A stretch of 8,484 nucleotides of DNA, taken from positions 1-8,484 of the forward strand of contig JAFDJF010000056.1 of NCBI GenBank assembly GCA_019307645.1, given 5' to 3'. Shown one piece after another: positions 1-6,141 of the stretch. Below the pieces are notes generated by a model, which saw only the letters and a program-made list of their open reading frames with translations, was not told where the DNA came from and did no database searches. How positions within the stretch are numbered: position 1 is the first letter of the stretch; the number at the start of each line of letters is the position of its first letter. Source of the stretch: Deltaproteobacteria bacterium (GTDB taxonomy: Bacteria; Desulfobacterota; DSM-4660; Desulfatiglandales; Desulfatiglandaceae). Both the position numbers and the translations under genes were made by a program.

Positions 1-318
1 GGCATCGAAGATTCCAGCCATTTTGCAGACGCCACCTCCTGGGGCTATCGACTTATCTGCCGGCTGGATTTCAACAACGTCTTCCGCGCGGTCAATGTCA
101 TGCCACGGGTGGCATGGCGGCATGACTTTAGCGGGAACTCGCCGGGACCGGGGGGAAACTTTCTGGAAGGACGTAAAGCCATCAGTTTTGGGGTGGCTGC
201 CACGTACCAGAACTCCTGGTCGGCAGACATGAGCTATACAAACTATACTGGAGCGGGTCGTCACAACCTGACTAATGACCGGGATTTCATCCAGTGCAAT
301 ATAAAATATTCATTTTAA
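1..318 (+). CDS. DUF1302-type outer-membrane beta-barrel protein, C-terminal part (5' end outside window)
   Basis: Frame 1 is open from the first base to a TAA at 316-318, giving 105 residues of a protein that begins upstream. Alternating polar and hydrophobic short strands (RLICRLDFNNVF, VMPRVAWRHDFSG, AISFGVAATYQNSWSADMSYTNY) and a terminal KYSF ending in Phe are typical of the last strands of an outer-membrane barrel, where the terminal aromatic residue is the usual BAM recognition signal. The text around WRHDFSGNSPGPGGNF and the location directly before a DUF1329 gene point to the DUF1302 family, whose members are commonly encoded next to DUF1329 genes. It would act in the outer membrane, possibly as the exit or entry channel of the system encoded downstream. 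Family assignment rests on recalled pattern plus context; the barrel assignment is firmer than the substrate, which is unknown. Confidence 0.8.
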   Translation, partial: GIEDSSHFADATSWGYRLICRLDFNNVFRAVNVMPRVAWRHDFSGNSPGPGGNFLEGRKAISFGVAATYQNSWSADMSYTNYTGAGRHNLTNDRDFIQCNIKYSF

Positions 319-334
319 GGGGGGAGAAGATACC

Positions 335-1696
335 ATGCTGAAAAAAACACTGGCGATTCTGGCGGGAGCGTTTTTCCTGGCCTGCATTTCCTCTGCCGGC
401 TGGGCCAAAATGACATCAGAAGAGATTGCCCGTTTGGGCAAAGACTTGACACCCATGGGGGCTGAAAGGGCCGGTAACGGGGACGGCGCCATCCCGGAGT
501 GGACTGGAGGCATTCAGAAATGGCCCGAAGGCTACCAGCCCGGGATGCATCATCCGGACCCTTATGCCGATGACAAAGTCCTGTTTACCATTACTGCCGC
601 CAATGTGGATCAGTACGTGGACAAAATTTCTGAAGGCCACAAGGCTATGCTCAAGACCTATGGGTCTTTTAAGATAAAAGTCTATCCCACAAGGCGAAGT
701 GCATCTTCTCCGCAACGCATATATGACATGACCCGAAAAGTGGCAGCCACCGCTGAGATCGTGGATGGCGGAAACGGGGTCAAGGGATGCATCAACGGAA
801 TTCCATTTCCTGTCCCGAAAATCGGGCTGGAAGCCATCTGGAACCACCTGCTGAGGTACATGGGCAACATTGTGGGTCGTCAAATGGCCCAGGCCATGCC
901 CACTCGGGGCGGTGCCTACACGCTGGTGCAGTTTGCTGATGAAGCGAATTTTGTCTACAGCCATGAGGGGATGACTGAAGAAAAACTGGGAAACAAGCTC
1001 TTATTTTTCAAACAAAAGGTCCTTTCGCCCGCCAGACTCGCGGGCGGTATCCTCCTGGTTCACGAAACCCTGGATCAAATCAAGCAGCCCAGAAGCGCAT
1101 GGATCTACAATCCCGGCCAGCGGAGGGTACGAAGGGCGCCCAATGTGGCCTATGACAACCCGGGAACAGCCTCTGACGGCATGCGAACCACAGACCAGTT
1201 TGACATGTTCAGTGGCGCCACGGATCGGTACGATTGGAAGCTGGTGGGAAAGAAGGAAATTTATGTCCCGTATAATTCCTACATCCTCCACAGCGATTCT
1301 CTCATATACAAAGATATCCTGACGCCGCTTCACATTAATCCCGAGTTTTGTCGGTATGAGCTTCACCGCGTGTGGGTTGTTGAGGCCACCCTCAAGGAAG
1401 GCGCACGACACATCTACAAGCGCCGCACCTTCTATTTTGATGAAGACAGCTGGCAGGCTATTCTTATTGATCAATACGACAACCGTGATCAGCTCTGGCG
1501 CGTCTCGGAAGGACATGTGATCAACTATTACGACGTGCCCACGATTTTCACAACGCTTGAGGTTCATACGGATCTTCAGGCCGGACGTTATCTTGCCATT
1601 GGCCTGGACAATGAAGGCTCCATGTATGATTTCGCTATAAAGCGAACCATGGAGGACTACACACCCGCTGCCCTGAGACGAGAGGGGCTGCGCTAA
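335..1696 (+). CDS. DUF1329 family periplasmic protein
   Basis: The protein has 453 residues. Residues 1-24 form a Sec signal peptide (KK, hydrophobic core, GWA before the predicted cut after A24). Cys17 sits in FLAC, a poor lipobox, so lipidation is possible but less likely. Landmarks I associate with DUF1329 are LGKDLTPMGAERAGNGDGAIPEW at 34-56, GIPFPVPK..EAIWNHLLRY at 155-175, ELHRVWVVEATLKEG at 342-356, and HIYKRRTFYFDEDSW followed by IDQYDNRDQLWRV at 359-390. The family is often described as resembling the LolA/LolB lipoprotein-carrier fold, which suggests handling of a hydrophobic ligand in the periplasm; its biochemical role is not established. The gene follows the DUF1302 stop by 16 bp, with GGAG at 323-326 placed 8 nt before the ATG, so the two are very likely co-transcribed. 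The start is well supported by the Shine-Dalgarno and the signal peptide. Confidence 0.93.
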   Translation: MLKKTLAILAGAFFLACISSAGWAKMTSEEIARLGKDLTPMGAERAGNGDGAIPEWTGGIQKWPEGYQPGMHHPDPYADDKVLFTITAANVDQYVDKISEGHKAMLKTYGSFKIKVYPTRRSASSPQRIYDMTRKVAATAEIVDGGNGVKGCINGIPFPVPKIGLEAIWNHLLRYMGNIVGRQMAQAMPTRGGAYTLVQFADEANFVYSHEGMTEEKLGNKLLFFKQKVLSPARLAGGILLVHETLDQIKQPRSAWIYNPGQRRVRRAPNVAYDNPGTASDGMRTTDQFDMFSGATDRYDWKLVGKKEIYVPYNSYILHSDSLIYKDILTPLHINPEFCRYELHRVWVVEATLKEGARHIYKRRTFYFDEDSWQAILIDQYDNRDQLWRVSEGHVINYYDVPTIFTTLEVHTDLQAGRYLAIGLDNEGSMYDFAIKRTMEDYTPAALRREGLR

Positions 1697-1744
1697 AGGC
1701 ATTTTGCGAAGGCCGAGTCCGTTAGAACCCGGCCAATGCCTTTA
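1694..1744 (+). terminator. Interrupted hairpin at the end of the DUF1329 gene, possible terminator
   Basis: A perfect 10-bp outer stem pairs TAAAGGCATT (1694-1703, starting in the stop codon) with AATGCCTTTA (1735-1744). An inner GGCCG/CGGCC stem (1711-1715 with 1730-1734) lies above a 7-nt one-sided bulge. There is no proper U-run; only AT-rich sequence follows. It could end or attenuate the DUF1302-DUF1329 transcript, or protect its 3' end. Confidence 0.5.
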
Positions 1745-1806
1745 AATTAACGAATGTTCAATTTGTTACCCCGGCTATTCATTCAACTAGGCTTTAAATA
1801 AGACCA

Positions 1807-1926
1807 AATAACGAATAACGATTACATGAACTCCGAATGACGAAGGAAGGAGTTTTTATCGATTATAAAATAAATAGAGCGAAGCGATTCCATACTTCGT
1901 CATTTGTCATTCACTATTCGATATTC
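1807..1926. repeat. Dispersed self-complementary intergenic repeat, copy A
   Basis: An AT-rich element in the gap between the DUF1329 and Ycf48-like genes. Its ends are inverted repeats: 1807-1821 pairs with 1911-1925 at 12 of 15 positions, and AATGACGAAG (1836-1845) pairs perfectly with CTTCGTCATT (1895-1904). The core GAGCGAAGCGA lies at 1877-1887. Read in reverse complement it aligns with copy B near 5805-5966: GAATATCGAAT (from 1916-1926) and GAATGACAAATGAC (from 1899-1912) both recur perfectly there. No ORF lies in it, so it is a non-autonomous repeat or structured RNA element of unknown kind. The outer limits are approximate. Confidence 0.72.
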
Positions 1927-2108
1927 TGCGGTTCAAATATTTCCCGCGTGGTAGCAATCCTGGGTACTTGAGCATTTTGAGAACCCTTAATTTATCAGCA
2001 TTGATTGCTCGGCATTTGGCCCTCAAGTTACCGCGTTTTACTATCTGGTTCAACACAGCCTCCGGGAGTCTGCCAGTGCGACCTCTGTTTCAGTTTTGTT
2101 CATGGAAA
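1927..2108. other. Unassigned stretch upstream of the Ycf48-like gene
   Basis: About 180 bp between repeat copy A and the chosen ATG at 2109. The Ycf48-like frame stays open back to a TTG at 1968, but the extra 47 residues (basic, low-complexity, no family landmark) look like chance readthrough. I see no convincing promoter, RNA gene or hairpin here, although a promoter for the downstream gene would be expected in this stretch. Confidence 0.4.
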
Positions 2109-3098
2109 ATGCAGTTTACCAAGCCCTTTTTGTTTAAAATCTCCGGAGTTATTAAAAGGAATTGGCGGTTGACCCTTTCTGTTATTCTGGCTTTTACTGT
2201 TGTTTCCGTTTCTATTGTCCATCCTGAAATTGATTATGCGCTTGAAGCGCCTCTTGCCCACAGGTCATTGCTGCTGGACGGCTGTGTGGCGGGTGACCGT
2301 ATTGTAACCGTGGGTGAGAGGGGGCACATCCTTTTGTCGGACGATCATGGGAAATCCTGGCGCCAGGCCAATGTACCTACACAGGCAACACTAACCGGTG
2401 TGCATTTTAAAACCGGGCGTTTGGGCTGGGCCGTCGGGCATGATGCTGTAATCCTGAGGACCCAAGACGGAGGTGAAAACTGGACCCGGGTCTATTATGC
2501 ACCTGAACAGGAGCGCCCGCTGCTGGATGTTCTTTTTTTGGATGAAAAAATCGGATTTGCCGTCGGTGCTTATGGATTTTTTCTCGCAAGTAAAGACGGC
2601 GGCCTCAGTTGGTCTTCTCAACCCCTCAGCGAGGATGATTTTCACTTCAATCAAATTAACGTTTCCGCTGACGGACGGCTCTACATGGCCGCAGAGGCCG
2701 GCAGAATCTATGCCTCAGAGGATCAGGGGCTAACGTGGCAGGAGCTTACATCTCCCTACGCTGGTTCGTTTTTCGGAATATTGCCGCTCAAAGATGGAAC
2801 AATCCTGGTCTTCGGCCTCCGGGGTAATCTATTTCGATCTCAAGACAATGGGCAAACCTGGAAAAAAGTACCGGTGTCTGCGAAATCCATGCTCACGGAC
2901 GGACTCGCTCTCGAAAACGGCACCGTCATAGTGGTGGGGCTTTTCGGAACGGTCCTCATTAGTGAAGACAAGGGAAAGCGCTTTTCCCTGAAGCAGCAAC
3001 CTGACAGGAAAGGCATATCTGCGGTCATCCGGGCCAGGGACGGGGCAGTGGTTCTTATTGGTGAATCCGGAGCCAGGCGAATTGCGCTGGAAGACTAA
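2109..3098 (+). CDS. Ycf48-like (BNR/Asp-box) beta-propeller, membrane-anchored periplasmic protein
   Basis: From the ATG at 2109 the protein has 329 residues. A basic start and a hydrophobic segment at about 21-38 (LTLSVILAFTVVSVSIV) form a signal anchor or uncleaved signal, placing the rest in the periplasm. Six Asp-box repeats of the S-x-D-x-G-x-T/S-W type follow at regular 41-43-residue spacing: 77-84 SDDHGKSW, 118-125 TQDGGENW, 161-168 SKDGGLSW, 203-210 SEDQGLTW, 244-251 SQDNGQTW and a degenerate 285-292 SEDKGKRF. This is the repeat of Ycf48/HCF136 photosystem II assembly factors and BNR propellers. In a non-phototroph, with an RND gene next, the likeliest job is as a scaffold or adaptor for an envelope complex rather than in photosynthesis or as a sialidase. 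The start is uncertain: no good Shine-Dalgarno precedes 2109, and the frame is open back to a TTG at 1968. The stop codon lies inside the TAAA duplication of an inserted element. Confidence 0.88.
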   Translation: MQFTKPFLFKISGVIKRNWRLTLSVILAFTVVSVSIVHPEIDYALEAPLAHRSLLLDGCVAGDRIVTVGERGHILLSDDHGKSWRQANVPTQATLTGVHFKTGRLGWAVGHDAVILRTQDGGENWTRVYYAPEQERPLLDVLFLDEKIGFAVGAYGFFLASKDGGLSWSSQPLSEDDFHFNQINVSADGRLYMAAEAGRIYASEDQGLTWQELTSPYAGSFFGILPLKDGTILVFGLRGNLFRSQDNGQTWKKVPVSAKSMLTDGLALENGTVIVVGLFGTVLISEDKGKRFSLKQQPDRKGISAVIRARDGAVVLIGESGARRIALED

Positions 3099-3293
3099 AC
3101 CCTAACGTTGCATAAAACTTCGAACAAAAACGTGTTAGAGTGCGTGAAATGAGTGTGTAGTCATGCTTTTCTGGCCCGAAGTGTAGTTCACACTACATGA
3201 GATTCAGAAAAGCATGTCTACACGCGCAGTTCATGCACTATAGCGCGAGTGAAACGGTTTTTGTCGACAGGATTTATGCAACGTTAGGGTAAA
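3096..3293. mobile_element. 190-bp MITE-like palindromic insertion with TAAA target duplication
   Basis: ACCCTAACGTTGCATAAA at 3099-3116 is matched exactly in reverse complement at 3273-3290. Taking CCC...GGG as the ends (3100-3289), the element is flanked by direct TAAA copies at 3096-3099 and 3290-3293. Inside, 3140-3173 pairs with 3205-3238 at 29 of 34 positions, including a 19-nt arm (3155-3173 with 3205-3223) with a single mismatch. TGTAGT/ACTACA (3182-3187, 3192-3197) closes a 4-nt loop at the centre. The whole element can therefore fold as one long hairpin. It has no ORF, so it is non-autonomous and would need a transposase from elsewhere; I cannot name the parent IS family. It sits between the Ycf48-like and RND genes and would be transcribed with them if they share an mRNA. 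Confidence 0.82.
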
Positions 3294-3341
3294 GACTGAG
3301 CCAAGAAATTTTCCAAGAATTCCCCAAACGGAGAAACCGAG

Positions 3342-5729
3342 ATGCGATTCTCAGTGATCTCAAAACTTGAAGATCTGATATTCGGGAATAGACGTTGGGT
3401 GATCGGCATCTTTGTTATAACGACCTTGTTTATGGCCTATCAGGCATCCCTCCTTTGCATTGATGCTGGCTTCACCAAGCATCTGCCCCTGAAACACGAG
3501 TACATGAAGACATATGTTCAGTATCAGCAGGAGTTCGGCGGTGCCAATCGTATCGTTATCGCTATCATGACAAAAGATAACGACATCTTTACGCCGGAGT
3601 TCTTTGACGTGTTGAGGAGAGTAACCGATGAAGTCTTTTTCATTCCGGGAATAGATCGAACACAGGTAAAATCTATTGTTACCCCTAATGTAAGGTTTAC
3701 AGAGGTGGTGGAGGACGGCATTGCCGGAGGCAATGTCGTCCCTGCGGACTTCAGGCCTGACCCGCAGGGCCTGGCAAAGGTCCGTGAAAATGTGCTGAAA
3801 TCAGGCACTGTGGGCAGGCTGGTGGCTAATGATTTCTCCGGGGCCGTTGTCAGCGCACAGTTTCTTGAGTTTGACCCCAATACGGGGGAGCGGTTGAACT
3901 ACATTCATGTGGCGCATCAGCTTGAGAAGATCAGAGAAAAATTCAGCAGGGATCCCCTGGGCAAAAACTTCGAGTACCACATCATCGGGTTTACAAAAGT
4001 CATGGGAGACATCGCAGACGGAGCTACCCGGGTGGTATTGTTTTTTGGAGTTGCCTTCATCATCACGGCATTGCTTGTCTATATCTACAGCCAGTCTTAT
4101 GTCCTTACCGTTATCTCCCTGGCCTGCTCCCTGTTTGCAGTAATCTGGCAGCTGGGTTTGTTGACACTCCTGGGTTTTGGGATTGATCCCATGTCCATCC
4201 TGGTCCCGTTTCTGGTGTTTGCCATTGGCGTGAGCCATGGCGTTCAGATGATCAGCGGCGTTAGAGCAGAGATGTTTAAAGGCGCCGAAAGCATGGACGC
4301 CGCGCGGGCCAGCTTCCGCAGGCTGATTTTGCCGGGCGGCATCGCTCTGGCCAGTGATACCATTGGATTTGTCACAATCCTGCTCATCGATGTCAGGATT
4401 ATTCAAGAGATGGCCATTACAGCGAGCCTTGGGGTGGCCGTGATCATTTTTACCAATCTTTTTTTACTTCCGGTCCTTCTTTCCTATGTGAAATTCAGCG
4501 ACGGCTACAAACAAAAGTTTGCGCACCGGGCACAACAGCTTGAACCTTTCTGGGATTTTCTGTCACGGGTATCTGAGCGCAAAAATGCGCTCATTGTTTT
4601 GGGAGTGTCCTTATGTCTCCTTGCGGTCGGAGCGTGGAAAGCCTCAGATATCAAGATCGGGGATCTGCACCGGGGAGTCCCTGAACTTCGTGCCGATTCT
4701 CGATACAACAAGGATAGCGAAATCATCACCGAGCGTTTTTCAGTGGGCGTGGACACAATTTCGGTGATTGTGGAGACCATACCCGAGGGGTGTATTGACT
4801 ATGAGGTGATGAGAACCATTAATCAGTTTGAGTGGCATATGAAAAACGTGGAAGGGGTTCAGTCTGTCATTGCTTTGCCGGGCATTGCCAAGGTGATTAA
4901 CGCGGGTTGGAACGAAGGTAGTCTCAAGTGGCGAGTGCTATCCCGAAATCAATCGGTTCTTGCCCAGGCTGTCGCTTATGTCCCTACCAGCAGTGGTTTG
5001 ATGAATCCCGACTGCAGCGTCATGCCGGTCATGATTTTCACCTCGGACCACAAAGCAGAGACCATTGCCAAAATTGTTTCCGAGGTGAAGGGATTTCAAA
5101 AGAAATACGGTTGGGAAAAGGTCCGGTTTCGACTGGCGACCGGCAACGTGGGCGTAATGGCTGCAACCAATGAAGAGGTAGCGGCCGCCCAGTTTCCGAT
5201 CATTATGTATGTATTCTCCGCGGTGATTGCGCTTTGTTGGGTTGCCTTCCGTTCTCTGCGGGGAACACTGTGCGTTATTATACCCCTTGGTATCGTCTCA
5301 CTTCTTGGCTATGCGCTCATGACACTGCTTGAGATAGGCCTCAAGGTCTCCACGCTTCCGGTGGTGGCCTTGGGAGTCGGGATAGGTGTTGACTACGGAA
5401 TCTACATCTTCAGCCGCTTCAGGGGCCTTCTTTCCGGCGAGGAACCGTTGGAGGAATTCGGCCCCGACGGGTGCATGGTCTGCAGCTCTGGGCAAAACCC
5501 TACCCTGCAGGAGGTTTATAAATGCACGCTGAGAATAACAGGCAGCGGGGTTATTTTTACGGGTATTACGCTTGCCACTGGTGTTGCCACGTGGATTTTT
5601 TCACCACTCAAGTTCCAGGCAGACATGGGCATCTTGTTGACCTTCATGTTCCTCGTCAACATGATGGGTGCCATTTTACTGCTCCCAGCCCTTGCCTGTT
5701 GGCTGATGCGTCCCCGGAACAGACATTAA
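3342..5729 (+). CDS. RND superfamily (MMPL/HAE3-like) 12-helix transporter
   Basis: The 795-residue protein has the duplicated RND plan. TM1 is at about 18-37, a periplasmic loop at 38-228, TM2-TM6 between 229 and 383, TM7 at about 415-432, a second periplasmic loop at 433-617, and TM8-TM12 between 618 and 788. TM10 carries GVGIGVDYGIYI (D684, Y685), the usual acidic site of proton-driven RND and MMPL pumps. The equivalent place in TM4 reads FAIGVSHGVQM (S298, H299), so the two halves are not equivalent. The loops are shorter than in tripartite drug-efflux AcrB proteins (over 1000 residues), and the size fits the MMPL/HAE3 group that moves lipids, hopanoids or sterol-like molecules. A cytoplasmic insert at about 698-725 contains CMVC (C711, C714). 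GGAG at 3330-3333, 8 nt before the ATG, supports the start. With the upstream barrel, DUF1329 and propeller genes it probably forms an envelope transport system; substrate and direction are unknown. Confidence 0.92.
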   Translation: MRFSVISKLEDLIFGNRRWVIGIFVITTLFMAYQASLLCIDAGFTKHLPLKHEYMKTYVQYQQEFGGANRIVIAIMTKDNDIFTPEFFDVLRRVTDEVFFIPGIDRTQVKSIVTPNVRFTEVVEDGIAGGNVVPADFRPDPQGLAKVRENVLKSGTVGRLVANDFSGAVVSAQFLEFDPNTGERLNYIHVAHQLEKIREKFSRDPLGKNFEYHIIGFTKVMGDIADGATRVVLFFGVAFIITALLVYIYSQSYVLTVISLACSLFAVIWQLGLLTLLGFGIDPMSILVPFLVFAIGVSHGVQMISGVRAEMFKGAESMDAARASFRRLILPGGIALASDTIGFVTILLIDVRIIQEMAITASLGVAVIIFTNLFLLPVLLSYVKFSDGYKQKFAHRAQQLEPFWDFLSRVSERKNALIVLGVSLCLLAVGAWKASDIKIGDLHRGVPELRADSRYNKDSEIITERFSVGVDTISVIVETIPEGCIDYEVMRTINQFEWHMKNVEGVQSVIALPGIAKVINAGWNEGSLKWRVLSRNQSVLAQAVAYVPTSSGLMNPDCSVMPVMIFTSDHKAETIAKIVSEVKGFQKKYGWEKVRFRLATGNVGVMAATNEEVAAAQFPIIMYVFSAVIALCWVAFRSLRGTLCVIIPLGIVSLLGYALMTLLEIGLKVSTLPVVALGVGIGVDYGIYIFSRFRGLLSGEEPLEEFGPDGCMVCSSGQNPTLQEVYKCTLRITGSGVIFTGITLATGVATWIFSPLKFQADMGILLTFMFLVNMMGAILLLPALACWLMRPRNRH

Positions 5730-5735
5730 GGGTTC

Positions 5736-5764
5736 GCGCAAAAATAAATTCACTTTTTTGGCGC
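5736..5764 (+). terminator. Weak AT-rich hairpin after the RND gene, possible terminator
   Basis: Seven bases past the RND stop, GCGCAAAAA (5736-5744) can pair with the TTTTT and GCGC of TTTTTTGGCGC (5754-5764), leaving one bulged G and a loop of about 9-10 nt. The stem is mostly A-T and no U-run follows, so termination is only a possibility. Confidence 0.3.
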
Positions 5765-5804
5765 TCAGATTTAGATGCCAACCGCTCTATCAAGTTGAAT
5801 AATC

Positions 5805-5966
5805 GAATATCGAATGACAAATGACAAACTACGAATTAGGGAATTGCTTTGCAATCACTATTATTGAAAAAACCCATAACTCTTTTGTATTTCCAATTAA
5901 ATGATGGAGCGAAGCGACCACCACCCATCGTCAATCGGTATTCCTTGTTCGTTATTCGTCATTCTT
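5805..5966. repeat. Dispersed self-complementary intergenic repeat, copy B
   Basis: Its arms are imperfect inverted repeats: 5812-5836 pairs with 5940-5964 at 20 of 25 positions (GAATGACAAATGAC... against ...GTTATTCGTCATTC). Inside are ATTGCTTTGCAAT (5843-5855), a small palindrome, and the core GAGCGAAGCGA (5907-5917), also present in copy A. Copy A read in reverse complement aligns along its length with copy B, so the two are inverted copies placed either side of the Ycf48-RND gene pair. No coding potential is visible. The outer limits are approximate. Confidence 0.72.
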
Positions 5967-5992
5967 AAGTTTGACAAACATCATTTTAATGG

Positions 5993-6121
5993 TCGAGATT
6001 AGAGCCAAACCCGAAATTTCTGGGTTCTCGATACTAATCACTGGCAGAGCCATTGCTCTTACCTCTGGCATGCCAGTGGCTTATTCCTTCGAGTTGTTGT
6101 TTCGCGAGCCCTAAAAGGGCT
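5993..6121 (+). promoter_or_regulatory. Hairpin-rich leader of the fadN-like gene with a 12-bp palindrome
   Basis: Three inverted repeats lie in a row before the gene. TCGAGA (5993-5998) pairs with TCTCGA (6026-6031), enclosing ACCC/GGGT. CACTGGCA (6039-6046) pairs with TGCCAGTG (6071-6078), enclosing GAGC/GCTC (6047-6050, 6055-6058). AGCCCT (6107-6112) pairs with AGGGCT (6116-6121) just before the Shine-Dalgarno. CTGGCATGCCAG (6065-6076) is a perfect palindrome that could be a repressor operator, or the right half of the second stem; the two uses compete. I do not recognise a riboswitch class, and no clear promoter boxes stand out. Confidence 0.4.
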
Positions 6122-6141
6122 TGGGGATAGGAGGTCTTTTT

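Noticed and set aside
1001..1702. Long minus-strand open frame (233 codons) across the DUF1329 gene.
   Set aside because: It lies wholly opposite a well-supported gene, has no recognisable motif, and arises from the codon pattern of the plus-strand gene.
1807..1926. CRISPR-like or tRNA-like structure in the repeat-rich gap.
   Set aside because: There are no regularly spaced direct repeats with unique spacers and no cloverleaf; the signal is one imperfect palindrome with a second copy elsewhere.
1968..2108. N-terminal extension of the Ycf48-like protein from a TTG at 1968.
   Set aside because: The added 47 residues show no family landmark, no Shine-Dalgarno supports the TTG, and the ATG at 2109 places the membrane segment near the N-terminus as expected.
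2109..3098. Sialidase or true photosystem II assembly factor, because of the Asp-box repeats.
   Set aside because: No sialidase catalytic landmark is visible, and nothing else here suggests phototrophy; the repeats alone indicate only a propeller fold.
3099..3290. Integron attC site: the ends resemble CCTAAC and GTTAGG core sites with a long hairpin between them.
   Set aside because: The ends are perfectly complementary over 17-18 bp and flanked by a TAAA direct repeat, which fits transposition. The right end reads GTTAGGG rather than GTTRRRY, and no integrase or cassette array is visible.
3801..4406. Minus-strand open frame (201 codons) inside the RND gene.
   Set aside because: The translation is a low-complexity run of Gln, Asp and His typical of antisense to membrane-helix codons; no domain and no ribosome site.
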